Positions 28,245-36,945 of a stretch of DNA of 64,000 bases are shown here, in pieces. The position numbers and the translations under genes are program-made. Each line of letters begins with the position of its first letter. Position 1 is the first letter of the stretch. The DNA comes from Streptomyces actinomycinicus. GTDB taxonomy: Bacteria; Actinomycetota; Actinomycetes; Streptomycetales; Streptomycetaceae. A model generated the notes under the pieces. It worked only from the letters and a program-made list of their open reading frames with translations, was not told the origin of the DNA and searched no databases. Location: positions 1 through 64,000 of the forward strand of contig NZ_JAERRK010000002.1 in the NCBI RefSeq assembly GCF_016741775.1, written 5' to 3'.

Positions 28245-29231
28245 TCAGTGCGTGTACTGCTCGTGCTGGGAAAGGCCGTCCAGGACGTCCGAACCGTAGA
28301 ATTCCCGCACCCAGTTGGTGTGATAAAGCGTGTCGAGATAGCGCTCGCCGAAATCGGGGGCGATCGCCACCGCGGTGACCTCGCCCCTGGGCCGGTGCTC
28401 CGCGAGCCAGCGGCTCGCGCCGGCGATGACGGTTCCCGTCGAGCCGCCGAACAGGAACCCGGTCCGGGCGAGCCGGTGGCAGGCCCGGACGGTCTCCGCC
28501 TCCGGCACGTGCACCACGTGGTCCACGAAGGACTCGTCGAGCAGCTGCGGCCGGACGCCGGCGCCCAGGCCCGGAATCATCCGCAGGCCGGGCGGGGTAC
28601 CGAAGGTGACGGAGCCGACGCTGTCCACCGCGACGACGGTCACCCGGGGATTGGTCTGGCGGAAGTACCGCGCGCAGCCCATCAGGGTGCCGGTCGTGCC
28701 GGCACCGATGAACAGCACGTCCAGATCCGGGAAGCGGTCCGCGATCGCGGGCGCGGTCCTTCGGTAGTGGGCCTTCCAGTTGTTCGGGTTGGCGTGCTGG
28801 TTCAGCCAGACGTACCGCGGGTCGGCCGCGCACTGCTTGGCCACGTAGTCCAGGCGGGCACCGAGCAGCCCCCGTTCCGGGTCCTCCTCGGTGATCACCT
28901 TCACCCGGCTTCCCATGGCCTCCATCAGGAGCCGGGTGGCCAGGTTGCACCGGGCGTCGGTGACGCACTCGAAGGCGTAGCCCCGGCTCGCGGCGATCAT
29001 GCTGAGGGCCACGCCCAGGTTGCCGGACGAGGACTCGATCAGGATCGAATCGGGGTTCAGCAGCCCTTCGCGCTCGGCGGCGTCCACCATCTCGGTGGCC
29101 GCCTTGATCTTGATCGAGCCGGCGAAGTTGAAGCCCTCGCACTTGAGGTAGACCGGCAGGTCCATGGTCGCGTGCAAACCGAGGTACAGGTCCTCCTGAA
29201 TGAACTCCTCAGGAACGCTGACGATGGGCAA
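28245..29231 (-). CDS. SbnA-like synthase for the 2,3-diaminopropionate pathway
   Basis: 328-residue PLP enzyme of the cysteine-synthase fold. The PLP lysine is predicted in AGSIKIKAA (Lys41), the substrate loop is ESSSGNLG, and the phosphate loop is GAGTTGTLMG. The first part (LKCEGFNFAGSIK) and the late FGGSTGTVIAG match SbnA rather than CysK. In staphyloferrin B biosynthesis SbnA condenses O-phospho-L-serine with L-glutamate to give N-(2-amino-2-carboxyethyl)-glutamate. The SbnB-like gene ends 4 nt upstream, so the two-enzyme route to L-2,3-diaminopropionate is complete. The product is presumably an NRPS building block. Confidence 0.93.
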   Translation of the reverse strand: MPIVSVPEEFIQEDLYLGLHATMDLPVYLKCEGFNFAGSIKIKAATEMVDAAEREGLLNPDSILIESSSGNLGVALSMIAASRGYAFECVTDARCNLATRLLMEAMGSRVKVITEEDPERGLLGARLDYVAKQCAADPRYVWLNQHANPNNWKAHYRRTAPAIADRFPDLDVLFIGAGTTGTLMGCARYFRQTNPRVTVVAVDSVGSVTFGTPPGLRMIPGLGAGVRPQLLDESFVDHVVHVPEAETVRACHRLARTGFLFGGSTGTVIAGASRWLAEHRPRGEVTAVAIAPDFGERYLDTLYHTNWVREFYGSDVLDGLSQHEQYTH

Positions 29232-29235
29232 GCCC

Positions 29236-30282
29236 TCAGCCCCTCGACCCGTAGCGGCTGAGTTCGTGGAAGAAGCCCGGCACCACCGTCAGCTCGCCGG
29301 CGGCGTCCACTTGGTCGTACACGTGCTTGCCGAGCGCGAGATCGAGGACGCCCAGACCGAACGGCGAGAAGACCAGCGGCCTGCTTCCGTCGTGCCCGGG
29401 CGCCCGCCCCGTCAGGACGTCGTACAGGGTGCCGTGCAGGAAGTCACGGTTGCCGCTGAGCTGTTCGGCCAGGTGGGGCGAGGTGTCGGCCTTGAGACAG
29501 TGCTCGACGTCGTCGACGATGTTGGTCGAGGCCAGCACGATCTCCGGGGACAGGTCGCGCAGCGAGACGTGCAGGACCAGCGGATTGTGGGCGAACCACG
29601 CGGGCTCCGTGACGTGCGGGGCACCGGCCACGGTCGCGAAGACCACCAGGTCCGACTGGCGGATCAGGTCCTCGGCCCGCTCGTGGATGGCGACCTTTTC
29701 GCAGCCGGTGCCGCGGAGGTAGTCACCGAACCCCGCGGCGTGCTCGGGCGCCAGGTCGTGGACCCCCACCTCGTCGAACGTCCAGCCGTTCGCGGCGAGG
29801 TAGGTGTGCACGTACCGGGCGATCAGCCCCACGCCGAAGAAGCCGATCCGGCGCGGGCGGCCGTGCTCCCGGGTGAGGACGTCGGCGGCCAGCGCCGCCG
29901 AGGCGGCGGTACGCGCGGCGCTGATGATGGACGATTCGAGACAGGCGATCGGGTATCCGGTGTCCCGGTCGTTGAGCAGCAGCACCGCCGAGGCCCGGGG
30001 TATGCCGGCGGCCACGTTCTCCGGGAAGCTGGAGATCCACTTCAGGCCGTCCACCTGGCTCCCGCCGCCGATCGACGCGGGCAGCGCGATGATGCGCGCG
30101 CTCGGACGGTCCGGGAAGCGCAGGAAGTAGGAGGGCGGGTTCACCGTGTCGCCCTCGCCGTGCGTCCGGTAGGCGGCCTCGATCAGCTTCGTCACCTGCT
30201 GCTCGTGCCCAGTGAGCACCCTGTCCACTTGGGCGCCGGAAATCACCGCGAACGGCGGCACGTGTCCTTGCATGGATTCCAC
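29236..30282 (-). CDS. SbnB-like dehydrogenase for the 2,3-diaminopropionate pathway
   Basis: 348-residue protein of the ornithine cyclodeaminase/mu-crystallin family. It starts at GTG 30282, or at the ATG 9 nt downstream. The Rossmann motif is GFFGVGLIARYVH near residue 148. GGGSQVDGLKWISSFPEN is the substrate-binding block seen in SbnB-type enzymes, and the final FSPFGLGVLDLALG is family-typical. SbnB oxidises N-(2-amino-2-carboxyethyl)-glutamate with NAD to release L-2,3-diaminopropionate and 2-oxoglutarate. It is transcribed with the SbnA-like and MbtH genes. Confidence 0.93.
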   Translation of the reverse strand: MESMQGHVPPFAVISGAQVDRVLTGHEQQVTKLIEAAYRTHGEGDTVNPPSYFLRFPDRPSARIIALPASIGGGSQVDGLKWISSFPENVAAGIPRASAVLLLNDRDTGYPIACLESSIISAARTAASAALAADVLTREHGRPRRIGFFGVGLIARYVHTYLAANGWTFDEVGVHDLAPEHAAGFGDYLRGTGCEKVAIHERAEDLIRQSDLVVFATVAGAPHVTEPAWFAHNPLVLHVSLRDLSPEIVLASTNIVDDVEHCLKADTSPHLAEQLSGNRDFLHGTLYDVLTGRAPGHDGSRPLVFSPFGLGVLDLALGKHVYDQVDAAGELTVVPGFFHELSRYGSRG

Positions 30283-30542
30283 TCCATCCTCGCGGGGGCG
30301 GCCCGGTCCGTCGCCGACCCCTCGATGGGGAATCCGGACCGGGCCACTGGCATCAGTGCCATCGATTTCGGCCGACCGAATCGCTCGTCACCACCGCGGA
30401 GTTGAGGCCGGGCCCCCGTTCGGTCGACATGGGTCAAACCCTAGATATCAACCGGCCGCAGCGCCTTCGTCCATTGAAGACCTCTATATACATGTCAAGG
30501 AACCGGTGGAGTCCGGGACGCACGTGCGCGCCCCGCGGCCGC
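30283..30542. other. Intergenic region upstream of the diaminopropionate operon
   Basis: 260 bases, AT-richer near 30440-30510, with a minus-strand TTGACA hexamer near 30490-30495 that could be a -35 box. I do not see a matching -10 at the right distance. No gene or strong hairpin is evident. Confidence 0.35.
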
Positions 30543-31076
30543 TCAGCGGTGCTCGAGCAGCCCTTCCGGCACGGAAGCCGGGGCACTGCGCCGCCGACGG
30601 TGGTACGCGACCGCCGACACCGCGAGGAGGGGAGCCCAGGCGAGCAGCGGGGTGTAGCAGACGACGAGGAGGACCGACTGCGCCCTGGTGTCGGTGAGCG
30701 CGCCGTCCGCAAGATTGCCGCCCTGGACGAAACCGACCAGGAGGCTCAGCGCGAACAGGAGGGACGCGCCGACGAGCGCCGGCACCACCGCCGCGAGCGG
30801 GTGGACCGGCCGTCCGCCGATCACCGGGATCCAGCGCGGCACGACCTCGCCCCACGGCTGCACCAGGCCGAGCGTCAGCAGGGCCAGCCCCTCCGTGACC
30901 GCCGTCAGGACCAGGACGTACGCCACGCCCCAGCCTGTGCGCACCGGCTCGGAGGTCACCGGGAGCCCGGCGGCGAGAGCGATCCGCCACAGCCCCGAGG
31001 GCAGGGTGATCAGCGGTACGGCGTAGGCGGCGCGGACGGCCCAGCGCGGTACGTCCGGACTTGTCTTCCTGAGCAT
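30543..31076 (-). CDS. Small integral membrane protein
   Basis: 177 residues from ATG 31076; an upstream in-frame GTG gives 180. There are four hydrophobic segments (about residues 14-34, 52-74, 92-116 and 135-157), no signal peptide and a basic C-terminal tail. I know related uncharacterised membrane proteins in actinomycetes but no function. It lies between the diaminopropionate operon and the polyprenyl synthase gene and shares their strand. A link to the cluster is possible but unproven. Confidence 0.75.
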   Translation of the reverse strand: MLRKTSPDVPRWAVRAAYAVPLITLPSGLWRIALAAGLPVTSEPVRTGWGVAYVLVLTAVTEGLALLTLGLVQPWGEVVPRWIPVIGGRPVHPLAAVVPALVGASLLFALSLLVGFVQGGNLADGALTDTRAQSVLLVVCYTPLLAWAPLLAVSAVAYHRRRRSAPASVPEGLLEHR

Positions 31077-31172
31077 GCGGTCCACTCTCGTCGCTGTCGC
31101 GCCCCCGCGCCTCAGCCTCGGGCGGTATCCGCCTCCCCCGTTCGGCGGAGGCGGGCCGGCACCCCTGAACGG

Positions 31173-32225
31173 TCACCCCGGCCGGAGCTGTCCCGTGCGC
31201 CGGGCGACCACGTCGCACAGTGCGTCCAGGGCCCGAGACGGCGGCCCGGGAGGCAGCCGGTCCAGGACCGAACGGGCCTGGACGAGCCGCTCCTCCATGA
31301 GACTGCGGGCCCGGGCCATGGCCGGGGACCGCCGCAGCAGTTCGAGTGCGCGCTGGTGGGCCGCGCCCGCCAGCCCCGACGGGGCCCCCAGCAGGGCCCG
31401 CAGTTCGTCGTCACGGGGGTCGTCGCCGGCCCGGACGAGCAGGACGGGCAGGCAGGCCACGCCGACCGCCAGGTCCTTGCCCTGTTCCTTGCCGCTCAGC
31501 GCGGACGGCGAGGTGATGTCGAGCAGGTCGTCGGCGATCTGGAAGGCCACACCGAGGTGTTCGCCGTACTCGGCGAGCACGTCGGCCACGGAGGCGGGCG
31601 CCCCGGCCTGGAGCGCGCCGAGCCGCAGCGCGAGGGACATCAGGGCCGCCGACTTGTCGGAGACCACGCTGAAGTAGTGGGCCAGCGGGTCGTCGTCCGC
31701 GTCCGGGCCGAGCAGTTCCCGCATCTGGCCCCGCACCAGCCGCTCGGAGGCCTCGGCGTGCAGTGGCAGGGTCTGCGCCACCAGGCCGGCGGACAACCGG
31801 GCGGAGGTGGCGAGCAGCCAGTTGCCCGCCCTGACGGCGACGCAATCGCCCCAGCGCACGTTGACGCTGGGCACCCCGTGCCGGATGCGGGCCTGGTCCA
31901 TCACGTCGTCGTGGTAGAGCGAGGCGACGTGGACCAGCTCGGAGATCACGGCGGCGTCCACGACGCCCGGCGCTCCCGGCTCCGCGAACTCGGCGGCCAC
32001 GAGCGTGAGCAGCGGACGCAGCCGCTTGCCGCCCGCCGCGACGAGATAGCCGACCACCTCGGCCACCCGCGGGTCGGCCGCCCTCGCGGCACACTCCAGG
32101 AGCCGCTCCTCGACGCGGCCGAGACCGGCGGCCAGACGGTGTTCCAGCTCCTCCTCCCGCAGCGCGATCCGGAAAAGCACCGAACTGCCGCGCGCCTTCG
32201 CGACCGGCGTGGCCACCTGCGACAT
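31173..32225 (-). CDS. Polyprenyl diphosphate synthase
   Basis: 350 residues with GGAGGAGG before the ATG. It is a trans-isoprenyl diphosphate synthase: GGKRLRP near 65, first Asp-rich motif DDVMD at 106-110, a KSAALM segment, and second Asp-rich motif DDLLD at 232-236. Small residues before the first motif (HVASLYH) fit a medium- to long-chain product such as those feeding menaquinone synthesis. It condenses isopentenyl diphosphate units. Whether it is a housekeeping duplicate or part of the cluster cannot be told from sequence; no prenyltransferase gene is nearby. Confidence 0.9.
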   Translation of the reverse strand: MSQVATPVAKARGSSVLFRIALREEELEHRLAAGLGRVEERLLECAARAADPRVAEVVGYLVAAGGKRLRPLLTLVAAEFAEPGAPGVVDAAVISELVHVASLYHDDVMDQARIRHGVPSVNVRWGDCVAVRAGNWLLATSARLSAGLVAQTLPLHAEASERLVRGQMRELLGPDADDDPLAHYFSVVSDKSAALMSLALRLGALQAGAPASVADVLAEYGEHLGVAFQIADDLLDITSPSALSGKEQGKDLAVGVACLPVLLVRAGDDPRDDELRALLGAPSGLAGAAHQRALELLRRSPAMARARSLMEERLVQARSVLDRLPPGPPSRALDALCDVVARRTGQLRPG

Positions 32226-32641
32226 CTGCCCCTCCTCCGGGGCGCGTCTGCGTCGTCACGGCCCACCACGCCGAACGGTAGGAAGGGGGCGTCCGGCCGG
32301 GACAGGGAATCCACCTCCGCTGTCCGCAAGAGGACAGCTCGGGGACGTCCGGCGGGCGCGGGCCCCTCGGCGGGGGCGGCATTCGGCCGGAAGTTTCCCC
32401 CCAGCTGTCAACAACGTGTCGATCATCCCGCTCGGAGCCTGCAATTCCGGGTTGACGCGTGAGACTTGACGGGCAGCGCCCGAACCCGGCCACGACTCCA
32501 GCGGCGTGCCCGCGTGCGCCGGTGCCGTGCGCTGCCTCCACCCCGCGTTGTGTCGCCGCCGTCCGAACACCGGGCGGCCATAGGTGCTGCCATGCCGCAG
32601 TCCTGCAGCCGCGCACCACCATCCCTTTCCAAAGGAGCGTC
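32226..32641. promoter_or_regulatory. Divergent intergenic region upstream of the MMPL gene
   Basis: 415 bases between divergent genes. It contains a perfect inverted repeat, GCTGTCC / GGACAGC with a 6-nt gap, at 32319-32338, which could be an operator. TTGACG hexamers occur near 32452 and 32465. I could not place a reliable -10 box. Confidence 0.5.
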
Positions 32642-34816
32642 ATGTTCGGACGGATAGGCCGGTTCTCCGTCAACCGGCCTTGGCTGGTCATCCTGGCCTG
32701 GATCATTGCCGCGGTCGCGCTGGCCACCCTGGCGCCCCAGCTGAAGTCCAGTACCGACCAGGCCGACTTCCTGCCCTCCCGGTACGAGTCGGCCCAGGTC
32801 ACGAAGATCCAGGAGAAGGCGTTCCCGCAGCAGGAGACCCCGGCTGCCGTGGTGGTCTTCCAGCGGACCGACGGCGGCGAGCTGACGGCTGCCGACAAGG
32901 CCACGGTCGCCAAGGTGGCCAAGGAGTTCCAGGCGAAGCACTACGAGACCTTCGACAAGGTCCTGACTTCGCCCGAGGCGGTCTCCAAGGACGGCCGGAT
33001 GGCGCTGGCCAGCGTCGTCTCCGCCGAGAAGGACCCGGCCACCGACGAGGGCCTGGAGTCGGTCCGCACCCTGCGTGAGGACGGCAAGGAGCAGCTCCGG
33101 GGCAGCGGCCTGAAGATGGGCGTCACCGGCCCCACGGCCCTGGCGCTCGACGCCAAGGAAGCGGCCGGCGACACCGACGCCATGATCATGATGGCGACGC
33201 TGCTCCTGATCATCGTGCTGCTCGGGGTCATCTTCCGCAGCCCGCTCATCGCGCTGCTGCCGGTCCTGACCATCGCGCTCATGTTCATCGTGGCCAACGG
33301 CGTGATAGCCACCGCCAGCGAACTCTTCGGCCTCGAGGCGGACAGCAGCAACTCCGCGATCCTGATCGTGGTCCTCTTCGGTGTCGGCACCGACTACATC
33401 CTGTTCCTGCTGTTCCGGTACCGGGAGCACCTGCGCGAGGGCCGTGAGCCCAAGCAGGCCCTCGTCGACTCCGTCTCGCGCGTCGGTGAGACCATCGCCT
33501 CCGCCGCGGGCGCGGTGATCGTCGCCTTCCTGGCCCTGCTGTTCTCCACCATGGGCAACCTGCGCGCGATGGGGCCGTCCCTCGCGATCTCCGTGGCCGT
33601 CACCCTCGTCGCCGCGCTCACTCTGGTGCCCGCGGTCTTCTCGCTCCTCGGCACGAAGGCGTTCTGGCCGTCCAAGGCGTGGAAGCGGGCCCCGAAGAAC
33701 CGTCTCGCCGGCAACGTCGGCAACTTCGCCTCCCGGCGCCCCGGCCTGGTCGCCGCCGCCTCCACGGGCCTGCTCGCCGTGCTCGCCATCGGGGCGCTCG
33801 GCTTCAAGCCGGGCTTCGACCAGGAGAGTTCGCTCCCCAAGTCCCTGGAGTCGATCCAGGCCAACGCGGATCTGCAGAAGAGCTTCTCGGCGGGCGAGAC
33901 CGAGCCGAGCCTGGTGTTCGTCACGTCGCGTGGGGGTGCACCGCTCGACAAGACCGCCCTCGACTCGTTCCGGCAGTCCGTCGCGAAGGTGTCCGGCGTC
34001 GGTGAGGTCTCCCCGGCCCGCCTCAGCCCCAAGGGCGACGTCGCCCAGTACAACGTGGTGCTGAAGTTCCGGCCCTCCTCCGACGGGGCCATCGACCTGG
34101 TCTCCGGACCCCTCAGGGACGCGGTGCACGAGAACGCGCCCGAGGGTACGCAGGCGCTGGTGGGAGGAAAGACCGCCGTCCTCGCCGACATCGAGGACGC
34201 CGTCAAGCACGACTACAAGCTGGTCTTCCCGATCGCCGCGCTCGCCATCCTGCTCATCCTGGGGCTGCTGCTGCGCAGCGTCGTCGCCCCGCTCTACCTG
34301 ATGCTCGCCGTCGGTCTCGGCTTCGCCGCGACGCTGGGCTCGGCGGTCTGGCTCTTCCAGAACGTCAAGGGCGAGGACGGGATGCTGTTCTCCCTGCCCA
34401 TCGTGGTGTACCTCTTCGTCGTCGCCATCGGAACCGACTACAACATCCTCATGGTGGCGCGGCTGCGCGAGGAGGTGCTCAACGGCAGGTCCACGGCCGA
34501 GTCCGTACGTCTGGCCGTCTCCCGGTCGGCCCCGACGATCGGCTCGGCCGCCGTCATCCTGGCGGGCACCTTCGGCGTCCTGATGCTGGCGGACAACTCC
34601 ATGCTGCAGCAGATGGGCTTCGCCGTGGCGTTCGGCATCCTGCTGACCGCGTTCGTCATGGCGCTGCTCCTGGTGCCCACGCTGACCGGACTGATCGGCC
34701 CGAGGGCCTGGTGGCCCCGGAACCGGACCGGACAGCACTCCGGCGAGCCCGAGCAGTTCCTCGCCGGGCCTCACCAGGAGGAGCAGGAGCCGGTGCCCAC
34801 CGGCAGCGGCTCCTGA
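32642..34816 (+). CDS. MMPL/RND-family transporter
   Basis: 724 residues with AAAGGAG before the ATG. It has about 12 hydrophobic helices arranged as two repeats: a first helix (PWLVILAWIIAAVALATLA), a periplasmic-type loop, then a five-helix bundle including FGVGTDYILFLLFRYRE, repeated in the second half as IGTDYNILMVARLREE. These are the signature segments of MMPL proteins, which export lipids, siderophores or lipopeptides using proton motive force. It is a candidate second exporter or a resistance determinant for an amphipathic product. A 16-nt tandem repeat array begins 8 nt after its stop. Confidence 0.93.
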   Translation: MFGRIGRFSVNRPWLVILAWIIAAVALATLAPQLKSSTDQADFLPSRYESAQVTKIQEKAFPQQETPAAVVVFQRTDGGELTAADKATVAKVAKEFQAKHYETFDKVLTSPEAVSKDGRMALASVVSAEKDPATDEGLESVRTLREDGKEQLRGSGLKMGVTGPTALALDAKEAAGDTDAMIMMATLLLIIVLLGVIFRSPLIALLPVLTIALMFIVANGVIATASELFGLEADSSNSAILIVVLFGVGTDYILFLLFRYREHLREGREPKQALVDSVSRVGETIASAAGAVIVAFLALLFSTMGNLRAMGPSLAISVAVTLVAALTLVPAVFSLLGTKAFWPSKAWKRAPKNRLAGNVGNFASRRPGLVAAASTGLLAVLAIGALGFKPGFDQESSLPKSLESIQANADLQKSFSAGETEPSLVFVTSRGGAPLDKTALDSFRQSVAKVSGVGEVSPARLSPKGDVAQYNVVLKFRPSSDGAIDLVSGPLRDAVHENAPEGTQALVGGKTAVLADIEDAVKHDYKLVFPIAALAILLILGLLLRSVVAPLYLMLAVGLGFAATLGSAVWLFQNVKGEDGMLFSLPIVVYLFVVAIGTDYNILMVARLREEVLNGRSTAESVRLAVSRSAPTIGSAAVILAGTFGVLMLADNSMLQQMGFAVAFGILLTAFVMALLLVPTLTGLIGPRAWWPRNRTGQHSGEPEQFLAGPHQEEQEPVPTGSGS

Positions 34817-34823
34817 CCCGGCC

Positions 34824-34934
34824 GCACGAAGAGCCGAGCGTACGAAGGGCCGGCCGTACGAACGGCCAAGCGCACGAACGGCCAAGCGCACGAACGGCCG
34901 AGCGCACGAACGGCCGAGCGCACGAAGGCCGGGC
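34824..34934. repeat. Seven tandem copies of a 16-nt unit
   Basis: Unit GCACGAACGGCCGAGC, seven copies with small variations; copies 3-6 are nearly identical. Sixteen is not a multiple of three and the array follows a stop codon, so it is non-coding. It lies in a gene-free stretch (34817-35358). Confidence 0.8.
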
Positions 34935-35358
34935 AGCCCCCTCGGGGCCGGCTGCCCGGCCCGGCCCTTGCGCGTGCCGTACGACCCCGCGCACTCCAGG
35001 CGGCGCGCCGTACCGTCCGCCATGGGCGCATCTTGCTGCCACGGAAGGACCATTGGTCCAGATCGGTGGTTAATCTCCCGCGGTGTCGGCTCCTCGGCGC
35101 AGGACGGTCGAGAGCTGATCGCATCGTTCTCGACGGTTCCTCAGTGTTGCCGACGGACAGTGGCCGACAAGCCGCGGTCGGCTTGACGACGAAAGGAAGT
35201 GATGAGAGCGGTGGACCACCGGTGGGTGCCCTCCGGCCCGGACGAGGCGAGGCCCGGGGACCGTCGTGCCTCCTGCGGAAGTGCGGGCGAGGGCGCAGCG
35301 ACAGCGGAGACGGTCGCACGGGCCGTCGAGCCGGTGCCGACGCCCTGTTACAGGTGAT
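34935..35358. promoter_or_regulatory. Intergenic region upstream of the third regulator
   Basis: About 420 bases without a gene after the repeat array. A perfect 13-nt palindrome, GGACCATTGGTCC, is at 35047-35059 and could be an operator. A TTGACG occurs near 35184, but no convincing -10 follows. Confidence 0.45.
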
Positions 35359-36297
35359 GTGTTCGTGGACATCGATGCGACAGAAGCGGGTCCGGGGCAT
35401 CCGTGGGACGAGAGCCGTACGGGCTCACGGCCCGGGAAGGACGAGATCGTCCGGTCCCTCCTCAAGGTGAGTTCCCTGATCCAGGACACCGCGGCCCTGC
35501 ACCGGGGCGGGGAGGTCAAGCGGTCCTGGACGACACCGGTGGCACCGGACGAGACGTCGGTCGTGGAGGCCGTCGCACAACTCGTCCGCCGGGCGCGGCA
35601 GTCGGTGGACATCTGCTTCGCCGAGCACACCCCCCGTTCCCGCCGGTTCATCGAGGCCCTACGGGCGCGGAAGGCAACGGTACGGGTGCGGATCACCCAC
35701 TCCGGGCCCGGGCGGGCCGGCACTCGGGAGTTCTGGGAGCGCGTCGCGGGCAGTGACCACATCGAGGTCAGAACCGCCCGCGTACCGCTGATCGACTGCG
35801 TCGTCGTGGACTGCCGGAGCGCGCTGCTGATCGCCGACTCGCCCCTCGGGCCCCAGGTGTCCCTCACCCGCGCCGGCGGCGTGGTCGGGGCGCTGCACGC
35901 GTTGTTCCTCGCCGTGTGGCGCGGCGCGACACCGGTGCGGGCCCGGATCGACTGGGGCGGTCGCGCCCGCGCCGAGCTGGCGGAGCGGGTCCTGCGCTGT
36001 CTGCACTCGGGGATGACGGATGCGCAGGCCGCAGATGAGCTGTCGGTGTCCACGCGCACGTATCAGTGCTACGTGGCCGAGGTCATGGCGGCACTGGGCG
36101 CGACGTCCCGCTTCCAGGCGGGCCTGCGCGCGGCCGAACTCGGCCTGCTCCCCACCGCGACACCACCGACGGCACCGCTCGAGACCCCATCGACGGCACC
36201 ACCGGCGGCACCGCTCGAGACCCCACCGACGGCACCACCGGCGACACCGCTCGAGACCCCACCGACGGCACCGCCCGCGGCCCCGCCTGAGGACTAG
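35359..36297 (+). CDS. LuxR-type HTH regulator, cluster paralog 3, with Pro-rich tail
   Basis: About 312 residues from GTG 35359, with AGGTGAT upstream; a second GTG is 6 nt later and longer frames start at 35266. The layout matches the two regulators at 26-28 kb: an N-terminal helix, an alpha/beta sensor-like region (QSVDICFAEHTP, ATVRVRITHSGPG, DCVVVDCRSALLIAD), then an HTH (GMTDAQAADELSVSTRTYQCYV, LGATSRFQAGLRAAELGL). The tail after the HTH is unusual: three copies of a 12-residue unit (TAPPATPLETPP-like). The tail is likely unfolded. This regulator lies at the right edge of the cluster and may control the MMPL gene or the whole cluster. Confidence 0.82.
   Translation: MFVDIDATEAGPGHPWDESRTGSRPGKDEIVRSLLKVSSLIQDTAALHRGGEVKRSWTTPVAPDETSVVEAVAQLVRRARQSVDICFAEHTPRSRRFIEALRARKATVRVRITHSGPGRAGTREFWERVAGSDHIEVRTARVPLIDCVVVDCRSALLIADSPLGPQVSLTRAGGVVGALHALFLAVWRGATPVRARIDWGGRARAELAERVLRCLHSGMTDAQAADELSVSTRTYQCYVAEVMAALGATSRFQAGLRAAELGLLPTATPPTAPLETPSTAPPAAPLETPPTAPPATPLETPPTAPPAAPPED
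36155..36290. repeat. 36-nt in-frame repeats encoding the Pro/Thr tail
   Basis: Three imperfect copies of about 36 nt (core ACCGCTCGAGACCCCACCGA) inside the regulator gene. The length is a multiple of three, so copy-number change would keep the frame and alter only the tail length. Confidence 0.7.
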
Positions 36298-36675
36298 CCG
36301 CTGCCGGCGCACTGGCCCACCCGGGGACCAGCCTCTCCTGGCAGGCCGGCACGCTGCCAGGAACGACTGGCAGCTTCCTGCGAGGAGCCTGGGCTCGCCG
36401 GGCCGGGCCGCACAGAATGAGCACGGGATTGCGATCCGCCGGTCACCTGACTGACCGATCCCTCGCGGAGCGTTCCTCCCGGGCCGGCCGCGGCACACCC
36501 CCCGCCCGGCCGACCGGAAGCGAGTCGAGGGCCCAGCCCACCCCACACCGGGCCCTCGACCTCGCACCCGGCACAAATATGTCGCCGTGCAGGTTCATCC
36601 AGCACACGCGTCCGTGGCGAGCGAAGCCTGTCCGGCGCGTGGTGTACACATGGCACACTCGGTACCCTTGAGCGC
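36298..36675. other. Intergenic stretch before the toxin-antitoxin pair
   Basis: 378 bases with no gene. The right end holds the candidate antitoxin operator and -10 box, listed separately. I see no strong terminator for the regulator gene. Confidence 0.4.
36642..36668 (+). promoter_or_regulatory. Candidate YefM-type operator and -10 box
   Basis: An 8-bp palindrome GTGTACAC (36642-36649) contains TGTACA, the core element reported for YefM-type antitoxin operators. A TACCCT hexamer at 36663-36668 sits 7 nt before the antitoxin ATG, so the mRNA is probably leaderless. Binding of the antitoxin here would block its own promoter. Confidence 0.6.
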
Positions 36676-36945
36676 ATGACGCAGCCACTGCCCGTAGAGT
36701 CCATCCGACATGTCCGCGCCCACCTGGCGGAGGTCGTGGAGCGCGCCGATCGCGATGACGTACCCACAGTGATCACGCGTCGCGGCAAGCAAGTCGCCGC
36801 CGTGGTGTCGATCGAGGTGCTGCGCAAGTACCAGGAGTGGGAAGAGCGCGAGATCAACCGGATCATCGACGAGCGCATGGCCAACCCGGCACCTGGTATC
36901 CCGATCGAGGACATCATGAGGGAGACGCTGGCGCGCGGTGAGTGA
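36676..36945 (+). CDS. YefM/Phd-family antitoxin
   Basis: 89 residues. The N-terminal half (VESIRHVRAHLAEVVERADRDDVPTVITRRGKQVAAVVSIEVLRKY) is the Phd/YefM DNA-binding and dimerisation domain. The C-terminal half is charged and helical (EWEEREINRIIDERMANP), as expected for the toxin-neutralising part. It overlaps the toxin gene by 8 nt. It should bind and inhibit the RelE-like toxin and repress the operon. Confidence 0.92.
   Translation: MTQPLPVESIRHVRAHLAEVVERADRDDVPTVITRRGKQVAAVVSIEVLRKYQEWEEREINRIIDERMANPAPGIPIEDIMRETLARGE

Noticed and set aside
34824..34934. CRISPR-like array
   Set aside because: Repeats are directly adjacent with no spacers, and no cas genes are present; it is a simple tandem repeat.
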